Below, piece after piece: positions 1-9,873 of a stretch of DNA of 64,000 bases. Position 1 is the first letter of the stretch. Each line of letters opens with the position of its first letter. The DNA comes from Metopolophium dirhodum (taxonomy: Eukaryota > Arthropoda > Insecta > Hemiptera > Aphididae). The DNA lies in contig NC_083562.1 of the NCBI RefSeq assembly GCF_019925205.1, forward strand, positions 25,606,001-25,670,000, read 5' to 3'. Under the pieces are notes generated by a model. That model had not been told where the DNA came from. It made no database searches and saw nothing but the letters and a program-made list of their open reading frames with translations. The translations under genes and the position numbers were made by a program.

Positions 1-50
1 ATTCAGGGGCAGTGGCAGGGGAATGGGCAGAATCAGATTCAGGGCAAGAA
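1..50. repeat. Tail of a preceding macrosatellite unit
   Basis: The window opens inside the G-rich minisatellite at the end of a unit. These 50 bases match the last 50 bases before every later unit start, ending in the shared AGGGCAAGAA. The array therefore continues to the left of the window. Confidence 0.95.
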
Positions 51-250
51 TAAAAGTATTTGCAAAACTGTATGGTTTATAGAAAACGAAAATATAAACA
101 TTCAGTAAAATTGTCATGTATCTAGTATTATTCGTTTTTGAATAACAACAAAATAGAAAATCGTTACATGAGAAATCGAGTAAATATCAAATGTTGTAAA
201 AATATGAACTTCAAACGCTCATAAAAATTATTTTGACTTTATTGTAGTCA

Positions 251-269
251 TTTTTTTTTTTTTTTTTTT
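251..269 (+). repeat. Poly-T tract, length-variable between units
   Basis: A run of 19 T preceded by GTAGTCA and followed by GGATAAAGG. The same tract sits about 200 bases into every unit. I count 15 T in unit 26, 16 in unit 25, 17 in units 22 and 23, 18-19 in most of the middle, and 20-21 in units 2-6. This is simple slippage variation and could serve as a marker for ordering copies. Homopolymer lengths are also where sequencing error is likeliest. Confidence 0.9.
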
Positions 270-819
270 GGATAAAGGTAGACAAACTTAAGGATAATCT
301 TGTATTAAATTTTCAAAACATAGATTAAAAAAAGAAAATTTTTACGAATTCTCAACTCAAAATAATTTGCTGATTTTTGTGATTTTTAAATGCTTATAAA
401 TAAAAACTGTGACTAAGGATTTTTATTTTTTTCATCTGCCTTTGAAACAATAACCTAGGAGCCTTCTATTAAATTGTCAAGCCTTTTATTCTACAAATAA
501 ATTTTATTGATATTTATAGAAAAAAAATGGAAACTGAAAATGTCCGTAAACAGCTCAATATAAGTCAACATATTTGGAAAATGTTATGGTGTTTAGGAAA
601 TGCTAATATTAACATCCGGACAAAATTTCACGTACCAACATTTATTTATTTTTAGAATTACACCAAAATTTTGCGTAAAAATTCCCGTTTTTCCTCAATT
701 TTTATTTTGTTTTTCACGTCGCTTTAGAAAACTACCAAATAATTTTTACTTTTGACCCTCCAAAGTACTAACAAGATTCACTTTCCTATCAGTAAAGTTA
801 CTGTAGATTAAAATCCAAG

Positions 820-842
820 CACCTTTACTGTCCTAAAAGGTG
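820..842. other. Short perfect hairpin in unit 1
   Basis: CACCTTT and AAAGGTG form a 7-bp perfect inverted repeat around a 9-base loop. The same hairpin recurs unchanged in every unit I read. It has no T-run in the position expected of a bacterial terminator. Function unknown; conservation is expected anyway from array homogenisation. Confidence 0.6.
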
Positions 843-920
843 ATGACAGACACAAAAAAAAAACGCATCATTGTAAAATCAATACATTCATCATCGCTTC
901 GCTCATAATCTAAAATGTTA

Positions 921-1130
921 TACAGGTACTCCGTGACTGAAAGCCAATACTCACGGGCCGCGAGTAGAGGCACGCGCTGTTCAGTATGTTAGGTTTAGTT
1001 AGGTCTCGTTAGGTTTAGTGAGGTTTAATTTAACCGGACGCAGCTAACGGCATTCGCCGGTAATTTTATTTTTATTTGGATTAATTCGATCATGACAGCG
1101 CCATCTAACGCCCAAAGAACTGGCCCTCGG
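921..1130. repeat. Near-invariant GC-balanced block of the unit
   Basis: About 210 bases running from TACAGGTACTCCGTGAC to TGGCCCTCGG stand out from the AT-rich surroundings by higher GC and by having almost no differences between units. The exceptions seen are single changes, such as GCTGTACAG instead of GCTGTTCAG in unit 24 near 56685. It contains the TTAGG-like pentamer tract and, just after it, a small inverted repeat ACCGG/CCGGT (1033-1037 and 1057-1061). It may be an old dispersed element captured by the unit or a functional site; I cannot identify the family from sequence alone. Confidence 0.7.
989..1035 (+). repeat. Degenerate telomere-like TTAGG pentamer tract
   Basis: The 47 bases divide into five-base words: TTAGG, TTTAG, TTAGG, TCTCG, TTAGG, TTTAG, TGAGG, TTTAA, TTTAA, then CC. 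Three words are the exact insect telomere repeat and most others are one or two changes away, all in phase. Copies begin at 3450, 5894, 8354, 10813, 13272, 15855, 18312, 20894, 23352, 25936, 28394, 30979, 33367, 35752, 38162, 40570, 42785, 44998, 47211, 49424, 51953, 54480, 56694, 58929, 61455 and 63787. Origin from a telomere-derived or telomere-targeted sequence is inference. Confidence 0.65.
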
Positions 1131-1472
1131 AATTTATCAATTTCTTAGTTAAATAGCGTTGTCATATACGATTTACAACCCGGACTAAGATGGGTCTCCA
1201 AGACAAACATTTTGTTTGCAAATAGTTGAGTTGCAGAATTTTTATTTTTTTTTTGTCAAGTAGATATGATTGTCATTTGACTCAAAGATTTTCGTACATA
1301 TTTTGATGTTGAAACTTATGGAAAGTTATTTCCAACGTATTTTAAAAAAGTACCTATCTATTTTTCAATTCGCAATTTGTCGTTTTTTTTATTTTTCTAT
1401 TAAATTTTATTTTATTTCGACCATTTTAATCAACAATTCTTATGGTATTAAATATTTTATCTTTATTTTCAG

Positions 1473-1510
1473 GTGTAGGGGGTAAAGGTAATAAAAGTGG
1501 CAACTGGCAG
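1473..1510 (+). other. Splice-site-like bracket in unit 1 (putative 38-nt micro-exon)
   Basis: A T-rich stretch ending TTTATTTTCAG precedes this segment, and it ends CTGGCAG followed by GTATAA, so it is bracketed by acceptor-like and donor-like strings. In class B, C, D and hybrid units an internal AAAGGTAAGAAAAG adds a near-consensus donor (for example at 16354). A TTTTAG acceptor-like string also lies inside the distal foldback arm just before 2015. No open reading frame links these sites convincingly, and AT-rich DNA yields such strings often. Kept only as a low-confidence annotation. Confidence 0.15.
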
Positions 1511-1712
1511 GTATAATTTTTTTTTTCAATTCAACATACATTTATTTATAATTTTTAAATACACTGAATATCTGATTTAAAATTTTTTTTTTTTGCTGCT
1601 TAAAATTCCATATTAAAATCCCCTTTCGATTTTTTTTTCAATTCAATTAGTAAGGTTAATAGTTAATAGTTTTTTTCTGCTTAAGAATTTGGTAAAATAA
1701 TAACACCGGCAA

Positions 1713-2120
1713 ATGATCCTACCACTGCCCCTACACCTGCTCCTGCACCTTTTCACTGGCAGGGGCAGTGGCAGGATAAGATTCAGGGGCAGTGGTAAGA
1801 TAAGTGGCAAGGTTTATTTTTTAACCAGTTTCCAGACAAATTCTAAAACAGAAAAAATCTAACATACCTGCCACTTCCCCTGACCCTTATCACACCACTG
1901 TACCTGTTCAGGGCCGGGGGCAAGGTAAATGGAAGTGGTGTTATCAGGGGCAGGGACCGTGGTAGGATCAGGGGCAGGGGCAGTGGCAGGTATGTTAGAT
2001 TTTTTCTGTTTTAGAATATGTCAGGAAATTGCTTAAAAATAAAACTTGCCACTGATCTGCCACTGCCCCCTGCCGCTGAAAAGGTGTGGGGGCAGGTTAA
2101 GGGGCAGTGGTTGGGATCAT
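1713..2120. repeat. Foldback (long imperfect inverted repeat) cassette, unit 1
   Basis: The left half, starting ATGATCCTACCACTGCCCC, is matched in reverse complement by the right half ending at GGATCAT. The arms run about 190-205 bases each and are broken mainly by an insertion of about 20 bases in the left arm (GATAAGATTCAGGGG region) and scattered mismatches. Each arm alternates C-rich, G-rich and AT-rich blocks. Full cassettes also occupy 4174-4581, 6618-7025, 9078-9485, 11537-11944, 13996-14403, 16579-16986, 19036-19443, 21618-22025, 24077-24484, 26660-27067, 29121-29528, 31704-32111, 34093-34500, 36477-36885, 38887-39294, 50151-50558, 52677-53084, 59653-60060 and 62180-62587. It resembles a foldback or MITE-like element without coding capacity; I see no clear target-site duplication. 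Confidence 0.8.
1840..2017. repeat. Perfect 36-bp inverted repeat core of the foldback
   Basis: Bases 1840-1875 and 1982-2017 are exact reverse complements, with an axis near 1928. The pair includes TCTAAAACAGAAAAAATC on the left and GATTTTTTCTGTTTTAGA on the right. Between them a second C-rich then G-rich segment pairs imperfectly. In unit 15 the left arm has one extra A, and in units 17, 18, 20 and 26 the left arm reads AAAACTGAAAA, which breaks one pair in unit 26, where the right arm is still present and unchanged. Confidence 0.9.
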
Positions 2121-2507
2121 GGGCAGTGGCGAGGGCAGAATCAGATTCAGGGGCAAATTCAGATTCAGGGGCAGTGGCAGGGGCGAATTCAGATTTAGGG
2201 ACAGGTGCAGTGGCAGGGGCAAAAAACCGATTCAGGGGCAGGGGAAAAATTCAGCTTCAGTGGCAGGGGCAAAAATCCGATTCAGGGGCAGGGCAAAATT
2301 CAGATTCAGGGGCAGGGGCTGAATCAGATTCAGGGGCAGGTGAGTGGCAAAATCAGATTCAGGGGCGGGAGCAGTGAGAGGGGCAGGGGCAAAGTCCGAT
2401 TCAGGGGCAGGGGCAGGATCAGATTCGGGGGCAGGTGCAGTGGCAGGGGCAAATTCAGATTCAGGGGCAGTGGCAGGGAATGGGCAGAATCAGATTCAGG
2501 GCAAGAA
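2121..2507 (+). repeat. CAGNNN hexamer minisatellite, unit 1
   Basis: A G-rich, strand-asymmetric tandem repeat built from six-base words, chiefly CAGGGG, CAGTGG, CAGATT, CAAATT and CAGGTG, with occasional shorter or longer steps. Because most words are six bases and lack stop triplets, all three forward frames stay open: Ser-Asp-Ser-Gly/Ala-Gly-Ala, Arg-Phe-Arg-Gly and Ile-Gln-Gly-Gln peptides, with Pro/Leu/Ala-rich peptides on the reverse strand. None keeps one peptide theme from end to end, so I do not call a protein. This block varies most in length between units (261-512 bp). Confidence 0.9.
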
Positions 2508-4953
2508 TAAAAGTATTTGCAAAACTGTATGGTTTATAGAAAACGAAAATATAAACATTCAGTAAAATTGTCATGTATCTAGTATTATTCGTTTTTGAAT
2601 AACAACAAAATAGAAAATCGTTACATGAGAAATCGAGTAAATATCAAATGTTGTAAAAATATGAACTTCAAACGCTCATAAAAATTATTTTGACTTTATT
2701 GTAGTCATTTTTTTTTTTTTTTTTTTTGGATAAAGGTAGACAAACTTAAGGATAATCTTGTATTAAATTTTCAAAACATAGATTAAAAAAGGAAAATTTT
2801 TACGAATTCTCAACTCAAAATAATTTGCTGATTTTTGTGATTTTTAAATGCTTATAAATAAAAACTGTGACTAAGGATTTTTATTTTTTTCATCTGCCTT
2901 TGAAACAATAACCTAGGAGCCTTCTATTAAATTGTCAAGCCTTTTATTCTACAAATAAATTTTATTGATATTTATAGAAAAAAAATGGAAACTGAAAATG
3001 TCCGTAAACAGCTCAATATAAGTCAACATATTTGGAAAATGTTATGGTGTTTAGGAAATGCTAATATTAACATCCGGACAAAATTTCACGTACCAACATT
3101 TATTTATTTTTAGAATTACACCAAAATTTTGCGTAAAAATTCCCGTTTTTCCTCAATTTTTATTTTGTTTTTCACGTCGCTTTAGAAAACTACCAAATAA
3201 TTTTTACTTTTGACCCTCCAAAGTACTAACAAGATTCACTTTCCTATCAGTAAAGTTACTGTAGATTAAAATCCAAGCACCTTTACTGTCCTAAAAGGTG
3301 ATGACAGACACAAAAAAAAAAAAACGCATCATTGTAAAATCAATACATTCATCATCGCTTCGCTCATTATCTAAAATGTTATACAGGTACTCCGTGACTG
3401 AAAGCCAATACTCACGGGCCGCGAGTAGAGGCACGCGCTGTTCAGTATGTTAGGTTTAGTTAGGTCTCGTTAGGTTTAGTGAGGTTTAATTTAACCGGAC
3501 GCAGCTAACGGCATTCGCCGGTAATTTTATTTTTATTTGGATTAATTCGATCATGACAGCGCCATCTAACGCCCAAAGAACTGGCCCTCGGAATTTCTCA
3601 ATTTCTTAGTTAAATAGCGTTGTCATATACGATTTACAACCCGGACTAAGATGGGTCTCCAAGACAAACATTTTGTTTGCAAATAGTTGAGTTGCAGAAT
3701 TTTTATTTTTTTTTTGTCAAGTAGATATGATTGTCATTTGACTCAAAGATTTTCGTACATATTTTGATGTTGAAACTTATGGAAAGTTATTTCCAACGTA
3801 TTTTAAAAAAGTACCTATCTATTTTTCAATTCGCAATTTGTCGTTTTTTTTATTTTTCTATTAAATTTTATTTTATTTCGACCATTTTAATCAACAATTC
3901 TTATGGTATTAAATATTTTATCTTTATTTTCAGGTGTAGGGGGTAAAGGTAATAAAAGTGGCAACTGGCAGGTATAATTTTTTTTTTCAATTCAACATAC
4001 ATTTATTTATAATTTTTAAATACACTGAATATCTGATTTAAAATTTTTTTTTTTTGCTGCTTAAAATTCCATATTAAAATCCCCTTTCGATTTTTTTTTC
4101 AATTCAATTAGTAAGGTTAATAGTTAATAGTTTTTTTCTGCTTAAGAATTTGGTAAAATAATAACACCGGCAAATGATCCTACCACTGCCCCTACACCTG
4201 CTCCTGCACCTTTTCACTGGCAGGGGCAGTGGCAGGATAAGATTCAGGGGCAGTGGTAAGATAAGTGGCAAGGTTTATTTTTTAACCAGTTTCCAGACAA
4301 ATTCTAAAACAGAAAAAATCTAACATACCTGCCACTTCCCCTGACCCTTATCACACCACTGTACCTGTTCAGGGCCGGGGGCAAGGTAAATGGAAGTTGT
4401 GTTATCAGGGGCAGGGACCGTGGTAGGATCAGGGGCAGGGGCAGTGGCAGGTATGTTAGATTTTTTCTGTTTTAGAATATGTCAGGAAATTGCTTAAAAA
4501 TAAAACTTGCCACTGATCTGCCACTGCCCCCTGCCGCTGAAAAGGTGTGGGGGCAGGTTAAGGGGCAGTGGTTGGGATCATGGGCAGTGGCGGGGGCAGA
4601 ATCAGATTCAGGGGCAAATTCAGATTCAGGGGCAGTGGCAGGGGCGAATTCAGATTTAGGGACAGGTGCAGTGGCAGGGGCAAAAAACCGATTCAGGGGC
4701 AGGGGCAGGGGCAAAATTTAGCTTCAGGGGCAGGGGCTGAATCAGATTCAGGGACGGGAGCAGTGAGAGGGGCAGGGGCAAAATCCGATTCAGGGGCAGG
4801 GGCAGGATCAGATTCGGGGGCAGGTGCAGTGGCAGGGGCAAATTCAGATTCAGGGGCAGGTGCAGTGTCGGGGGGTAAAACCCGATTCATGGGGCAAAAT
4901 CGGATTCAGGGGCAGTGGCAGGGGAATGGGCAGAATCAGATTCAGGGCAAGAA
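2508..4953. repeat. Macrosatellite unit 2 (class A, 2446 bp)
   Basis: TTAGG tract at 3450, foldback 4174-4581, minisatellite 4582-4953 (372 bp). It reads TTTCTCAATTTC near 3595, otherwise the class B state, on an A flank. It is the first unit whose minisatellite ends with the GTGTCGGGGGGTAAAACCC and ATTCATGGGGC segment that later marks the long and short minisatellites. The foldback spacer has GGAAGTTGTG instead of GGAAGTGGTG. Confidence 0.95.
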
Positions 4954-7413
4954 TAAAAGTATTTGCAAAACTGTATGGTTTATAGAAAACGAAAATATAA
5001 ACATTCAGTAAAATTGTCATGTATCTAGTATTATTCGTTTTTGAATAACAACAAAATAGAAAATCGTTACATGAGAAATCGAGTAAATATCAAATGTTGT
5101 AAAAATATGAACTTCAAACGCTCATAAAAATTATTTTGACTTTATTGTAGTCATTTTTTTTTTTTTTTTTTTTTGGATAAAGGTAGACAAACTTAAGGAT
5201 AATCTTGTATTAAATTTTCAAAACATAGATTAAAAAAGGAAAATTTTTACGAATTCTCAACTCAAAATAATTTGCTGATTTTTGTGATTTTTAAATGCTT
5301 ATAAATAAAAACTGTGACTAAGGATTTTTATTTTTTTCATCTGCCTTTGAAACAATAACCTAGGAGCCTTCTATTAAATTGTCAAGCCTTTTATTCTACA
5401 AATAAATTTTATTGATATTTATAGAAAAAAAATGGAAACTGAAAATGTCCGTAAACAGCTCAATATAAGTCAACATATTTGGAAAATGTTATGGTGTTTA
5501 GGAAATGCTAATATTAACATCCGGACAAAATTTCACGTACCAACATTTATTTATTTTTAGAATTACACCAAAATTTTGCGTAAAAATTCCCGTTTTTCCT
5601 CAATTTTTATTTTGTTTTTCACGTCGCTTTAGAAAACTACCAAATAATTTTTACTTTTGACCCTCCAAAGTACTAACAAGATTCACTTTCCTATCAGTAA
5701 AGTTACTGTAGATTAAAATCCAAGCACCTTTACTGTCCTAAAAGGTGATGACAGACACAAAAAAAAAACGCATCATTGTAAAATCAATACATTCATCATC
5801 GCTTCGCTCATAATCTAAAATGTTATACAGGTACTCCGTGACTGAAAGCCAATACTCACGGGCCGCGAGTAGAGGCACGCGCTGTTCAGTATGTTAGGTT
5901 TAGTTAGGTCTCGTTAGGTTTAGTGAGGTTTAATTTAACCGGACGCAGCTAACGGCATTCGCCGGTAATTTTATTTTTATTTGGATTAATTCGATCATGA
6001 CAGCGCCATCTAACGCCCAAAGAACTGGCCCTCGGAATTTATCAATTTCTTAGTTAAATAGCGTTGTCATATACGATTTACAACCCGGACTAAGATGGGT
6101 CTCCAAGACAAACATTTTGTTTGCAAATAGTTGAGTTGCAGAATTTTTATTTTTTTTTTGTCAAGTAGATATGATTGTCATTTGACTCAAAGATTTTCGT
6201 ACATATTTTGATGTTGAAACTTATGGAAAGTTATTTCCAACGTATTTTAAAAAAGTACCTATCTATTTTTCAATTCGCAATTTGTCATTTTTTTTATTTT
6301 TCTATTAAATTTTATTTTATTTCGACCATTTTAATCAACAATTCTTATGGTATTAAATATTTTATCTTTATTTTCAGGTGTAGGGGGTAAAGGTAATAAA
6401 AGTGGCAACTGGCAGGTATAATTTTTTTTTTCAATTCAACATACATTTATTTATAATTTTTAAATACACTGAATATCTGATTTAAAATTTTTTTTTTTTG
6501 CTGCTTAAAATTCCATATTAAAATCCCCTTTCGATTTTTTTTTCAATTCAATTAGTAAGGTTAATAGTTAATAGTTTTTTTCTGCTTAAGAATTTGGTAA
6601 AATAATAACACCGGCAAATGATCCTACCACTGCCCCTACACCTGCTCCTGCACCTTTTCACTGGCAGGGGCAGTGGCAGGATAAGATTCAGGGGCAGTGG
6701 TAAGATAAGTGGCAAGGTTTATTTTTTAACCAGTTTCCAGACAAATTCTAAAACAGAAAAAATCTAACATACCTGCCACTTCCCCTGACCCTTATCACAC
6801 CACTGTACCTGTTCAGGGCCGGGGGCAAGGTAAATGGAAGTGGTGTTATCAGGGGCAGGGACCGTGGTAGGATCAGGGGCAGGGGCAGTGGCAGGTATGT
6901 TAGATTTTTTCTGTTTTAGAATATGTCAGGAAATTGCTTAAAAATAAAACTTGCCACTGATCTGCCACTGCCCCCTGCCGCTGAAAAGGTGTGGGGGCAG
7001 GTTAAGGGGCAGTGGTTGGGATCATGGGCAGTGGCGGGGGCAGAATCAGATTCAGGGGCAAATTCAGATTCAGGGGCAGTGGCAGGGGCGAATTCAGATT
7101 TAGGGGCAGGTGCAGTGGCAGGTGCAAAAAACCGATTCAGGGGCAGGGGAAAAATTCAGCTTCAGTGGCAGGGGCAAAAATCCGATTCAGGGGCAGGACA
7201 AAATTCAGATTCAGGGGCAGGGGCTGAATCAGATTCAGGGGCAGGTGAGTGGCAAAATCAGATTCAGGGGCGGGAGCAGTGAGAGGGGCAGGGGCAAAAT
7301 CCGATTCAGGGGCAGGGGCAGGATCAGATTCGGGGGCAGGTGCAGTGGCAGGGGCAAATTCAGATTCAGGGGCAGTGGCAGGGGAATGGGCAGAATCAGA
7401 TTCAGGGCAAGAA
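4954..7413. repeat. Macrosatellite unit 3 (class A, 2460 bp)
   Basis: TTAGG tract at 5894, foldback 6618-7025, minisatellite 7026-7413 (388 bp). From here on the flank reads TTTGTCATTTT. The poly-T tract is at its longest here, 21 T. The minisatellite has GGCAGGTGCAAAAAACC, shared with units 4, 5, 7, 9 and 11. Confidence 0.95.
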
Positions 7414-9873
7414 TAAAAGTATTTGCAAAACTGTATGGTTTATAGAAAACGAAAATATAAACATTCAGTAAAATTGTCATGTATCTAGTATTATTCGTTT
7501 TTGAATAACAACAAAATAGAAAATCGTTACATGAGAAATCGAGTAAATATCAAATGTTGTAAAAATATGAACTTCAAACGCTCATAAAAATTATTTTGAC
7601 TTTATTGTAGTCATTTTTTTTTTTTTTTTTTTTTGGATAAAGGTAGACAAACTTAAGGATAATCTTGTATTAAATTTTCAAAACATAGATTAAAAAAGGA
7701 AAATTTTTACGAATTCTCAACTCAAAATAATTTGCTGATTTTTGTGATTTTTAAATGCTTATAAATAAAAACTGTGACTAAGGATTTTTATTTTTTTCAT
7801 CTGCCTTTGAAACAATAACCTAGGAGCCTTCTATTAAATTGTCAAGCCTTTTATTCTACAAATAAATTTTATTGATATTTATAGAAAAAAAATGGAAACT
7901 GAAAATGTCCGTAAACAGCTCAATATAAGTCAACATATTTGGAAAATGTTATGGTGTTTAGGAAATGCTAATATTAACATCCGGACAAAATTTCACGTAC
8001 CAACATTTATTTATTTTTAGAATTACACCAAAATTTTGCGTAAAAATTCCCGTTTTTCCTCAATTTTTATTTTGTTTTTCACGTCGCTTTAGAAAACTAC
8101 CAAATAATTTTTACTTTTGACCCTCCAAAGTACTAACAAGATTCACTTTCCTATCAGTAAAGTTACTGTAGATTAAAATCCAAGCACCTTTACTGTCCTA
8201 AAAGGTGATGACAGACACAAAAAAAAAACGCATCATTGTAAAATCAATACATTCATCATCGCTTCGCTCATAATCTAAAATGTTATACAGGTACTCCGTG
8301 ACTGAAAGCCAATACTCACGGGCCGCGAGTAGAGGCACGCGCTGTTCAGTATGTTAGGTTTAGTTAGGTCTCGTTAGGTTTAGTGAGGTTTAATTTAACC
8401 GGACGCAGCTAACGGCATTCGCCGGTAATTTTATTTTTATTTGGATTAATTCGATCATGACAGCGCCATCTAACGCCCAAAGAACTGGCCCTCGGAATTT
8501 ATCAATTTCTTAGTTAAATAGCGTTGTCATATACGATTTACAACCCGGACTAAGATGGGTCTCCAAGACAAACATTTTGTTTGCAAATAGTTGAGTTGCA
8601 GAATTTTTATTTTTTTTTTGTCAAGTAGATATGATTGTCATTTGACTCAAAGATTTTCGTACATATTTTGATGTTGAAACTTATGGAAAGTTATTTCCAA
8701 CGTATTTTAAAAAAGTACCTATCTATTTTTCAATTCGCAATTTGTCATTTTTTTTATTTTTCTATTAAATTTTATTTTATTTCGACCATTTTAATCAACA
8801 ATTCTTATGGTATTAAATATTTTATCTTTATTTTCAGGTGTAGGGGGTAAAGGTAATAAAAGTGGCAACTGGCAGGTATAATTTTTTTTTTCAATTCAAC
8901 ATACATTTATTTATAATTTTTAAATACACTGAATATCTGATTTAAAATTTTTTTTTTTTGCTGCTTAAAATTCCATATTAAAATCCCCTTTCGATTTTTT
9001 TTTCAATTCAATTAGTAAGGTTAATAGTTAATAGTTTTTTTCTGCTTAAGAATTTGGTAAAATAATAACACCGGCAAATGATCCTACCACTGCCCCTACA
9101 CCTGCTCCTGCACCTTTTCACTGGCAGGGGCAGTGGCAGGATAAGATTCAGGGGCAGTGGTAAGATAAGTGGCAAGGTTTATTTTTTAACCAGTTTCCAG
9201 ACAAATTCTAAAACAGAAAAAATCTAACATACCTGCCACTTCCCCTGACCCTTATCACACCACTGTACCTGTTCAGGGCCGGGGGCAAGGTAAATGGAAG
9301 TGGTGTTATCAGGGGCAGGGACCGTGGTAGGATCAGGGGCAGGGGCAGTGGCAGGTATGTTAGATTTTTTCTGTTTTAGAATATGTCAGGAAATTGCTTA
9401 AAAATAAAACTTGCCACTGATCTGCCACTGCCCCCTGCCGCTGAAAAGGTGTGGGGGCAGGTTAAGGGGCAGTGGTTGGGATCATGGGCAGTGGCGGGGG
9501 CAGAATCAGATTCAGGGGCAAATTCAGATTCAGGGGCAGTGGCAGGGGCGAATTCAGATTTAGGGGCAGGTGCAGTGGCAGGTGCAAAAAACCGATTCAG
9601 GGGCAGGGGAAAAATTCAGCTTCAGTGGCAGGGGCAAAAATCCGATTCAGGGGCAGGACAAAATTCAGATTCAGGGGCAGGGGCTGAATCAGATTCAGGG
9701 GCAGGTGAGTGGCAAAATCAGATTCAGGGGCGGGAGCAGTGAGAGGGGCAGGGGCAAAATCCGATTCAGGGGCAGGGGCAGGATCAGATACGGGGGCAGG
9801 TGCAGTGGCAGGGGCAAATTCAGATTCAGGGGCAGTGGCAGGGGAATGGGCAGAATCAGATTCAGGGCAAGAA
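7414..9873. repeat. Macrosatellite unit 4 (class A, 2460 bp)
   Basis: TTAGG tract at 8354, foldback 9078-9485, minisatellite 9486-9873 (388 bp). It is nearly identical to unit 3; the visible difference is CAGATACGGGGG instead of CAGATTCGGGGG near 9785. Units 3-5 form the most uniform run in the left part of the window. Confidence 0.95.

Larger units (their letters stand above)
51..2507. repeat. Macrosatellite unit 1 (class A flank, 2457 bp)
   Basis: Reference unit for the array. In order it holds a poly-T tract (19 T), a small hairpin, the conserved block with the TTAGG-like tract at 989, an AT-rich stretch with splice-like strings, the foldback cassette 1713-2120 and a 387-bp CAGNNN minisatellite 2121-2507. 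It shares with unit 2 the variant TTTGTCGTTTT near 1377; all later units read TTTGTCATTTT. No gene is seen; open frames here lie in low-complexity DNA or start at non-ATG codons. Confidence 0.95.

Noticed and set aside
495..510. AATAAA-like words considered as polyadenylation signals
   Set aside because: Such words occur many times in these AT-rich flanks by composition alone, and no transcript or coding region leads into them.
527..655. Short ATG-started frame of 42 codons in each unit
   Set aside because: It has a stop inside the frame in unit 26, a frameshift in unit 27 and amino-acid changes between classes (such as AGT to AGG). There is no recognisable family and no evidence of selection on the protein.
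820..842. Hairpin considered as a transcription terminator
   Set aside because: The stem is only 7 bp, is not followed by a T-run and is AT/GC mixed; there is no gene upstream for it to end.
1033..1061. ACCGG/CCGGT inverted repeat considered as transposon ends
   Set aside because: The stem is five bases with a 19-base interval and no matching target duplication; it is too weak to support an element boundary.
1270..1485. A 71-codon open frame repeated in every unit
   Set aside because: It starts at TTG, not ATG; the preceding ATG meets a stop after four codons. It is rich in Phe, Ile, Tyr and Lys as expected of AT-rich DNA, its changes between units include several amino-acid changes, and its end overlaps the acceptor-like string. 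Its conservation follows from array homogeneity.
2121..2507. Regular short repeats suggesting a CRISPR array
   Set aside because: Repeats are six-base words without unique spacers of constant length, no cas genes are near, and the surrounding DNA is eukaryotic satellite.
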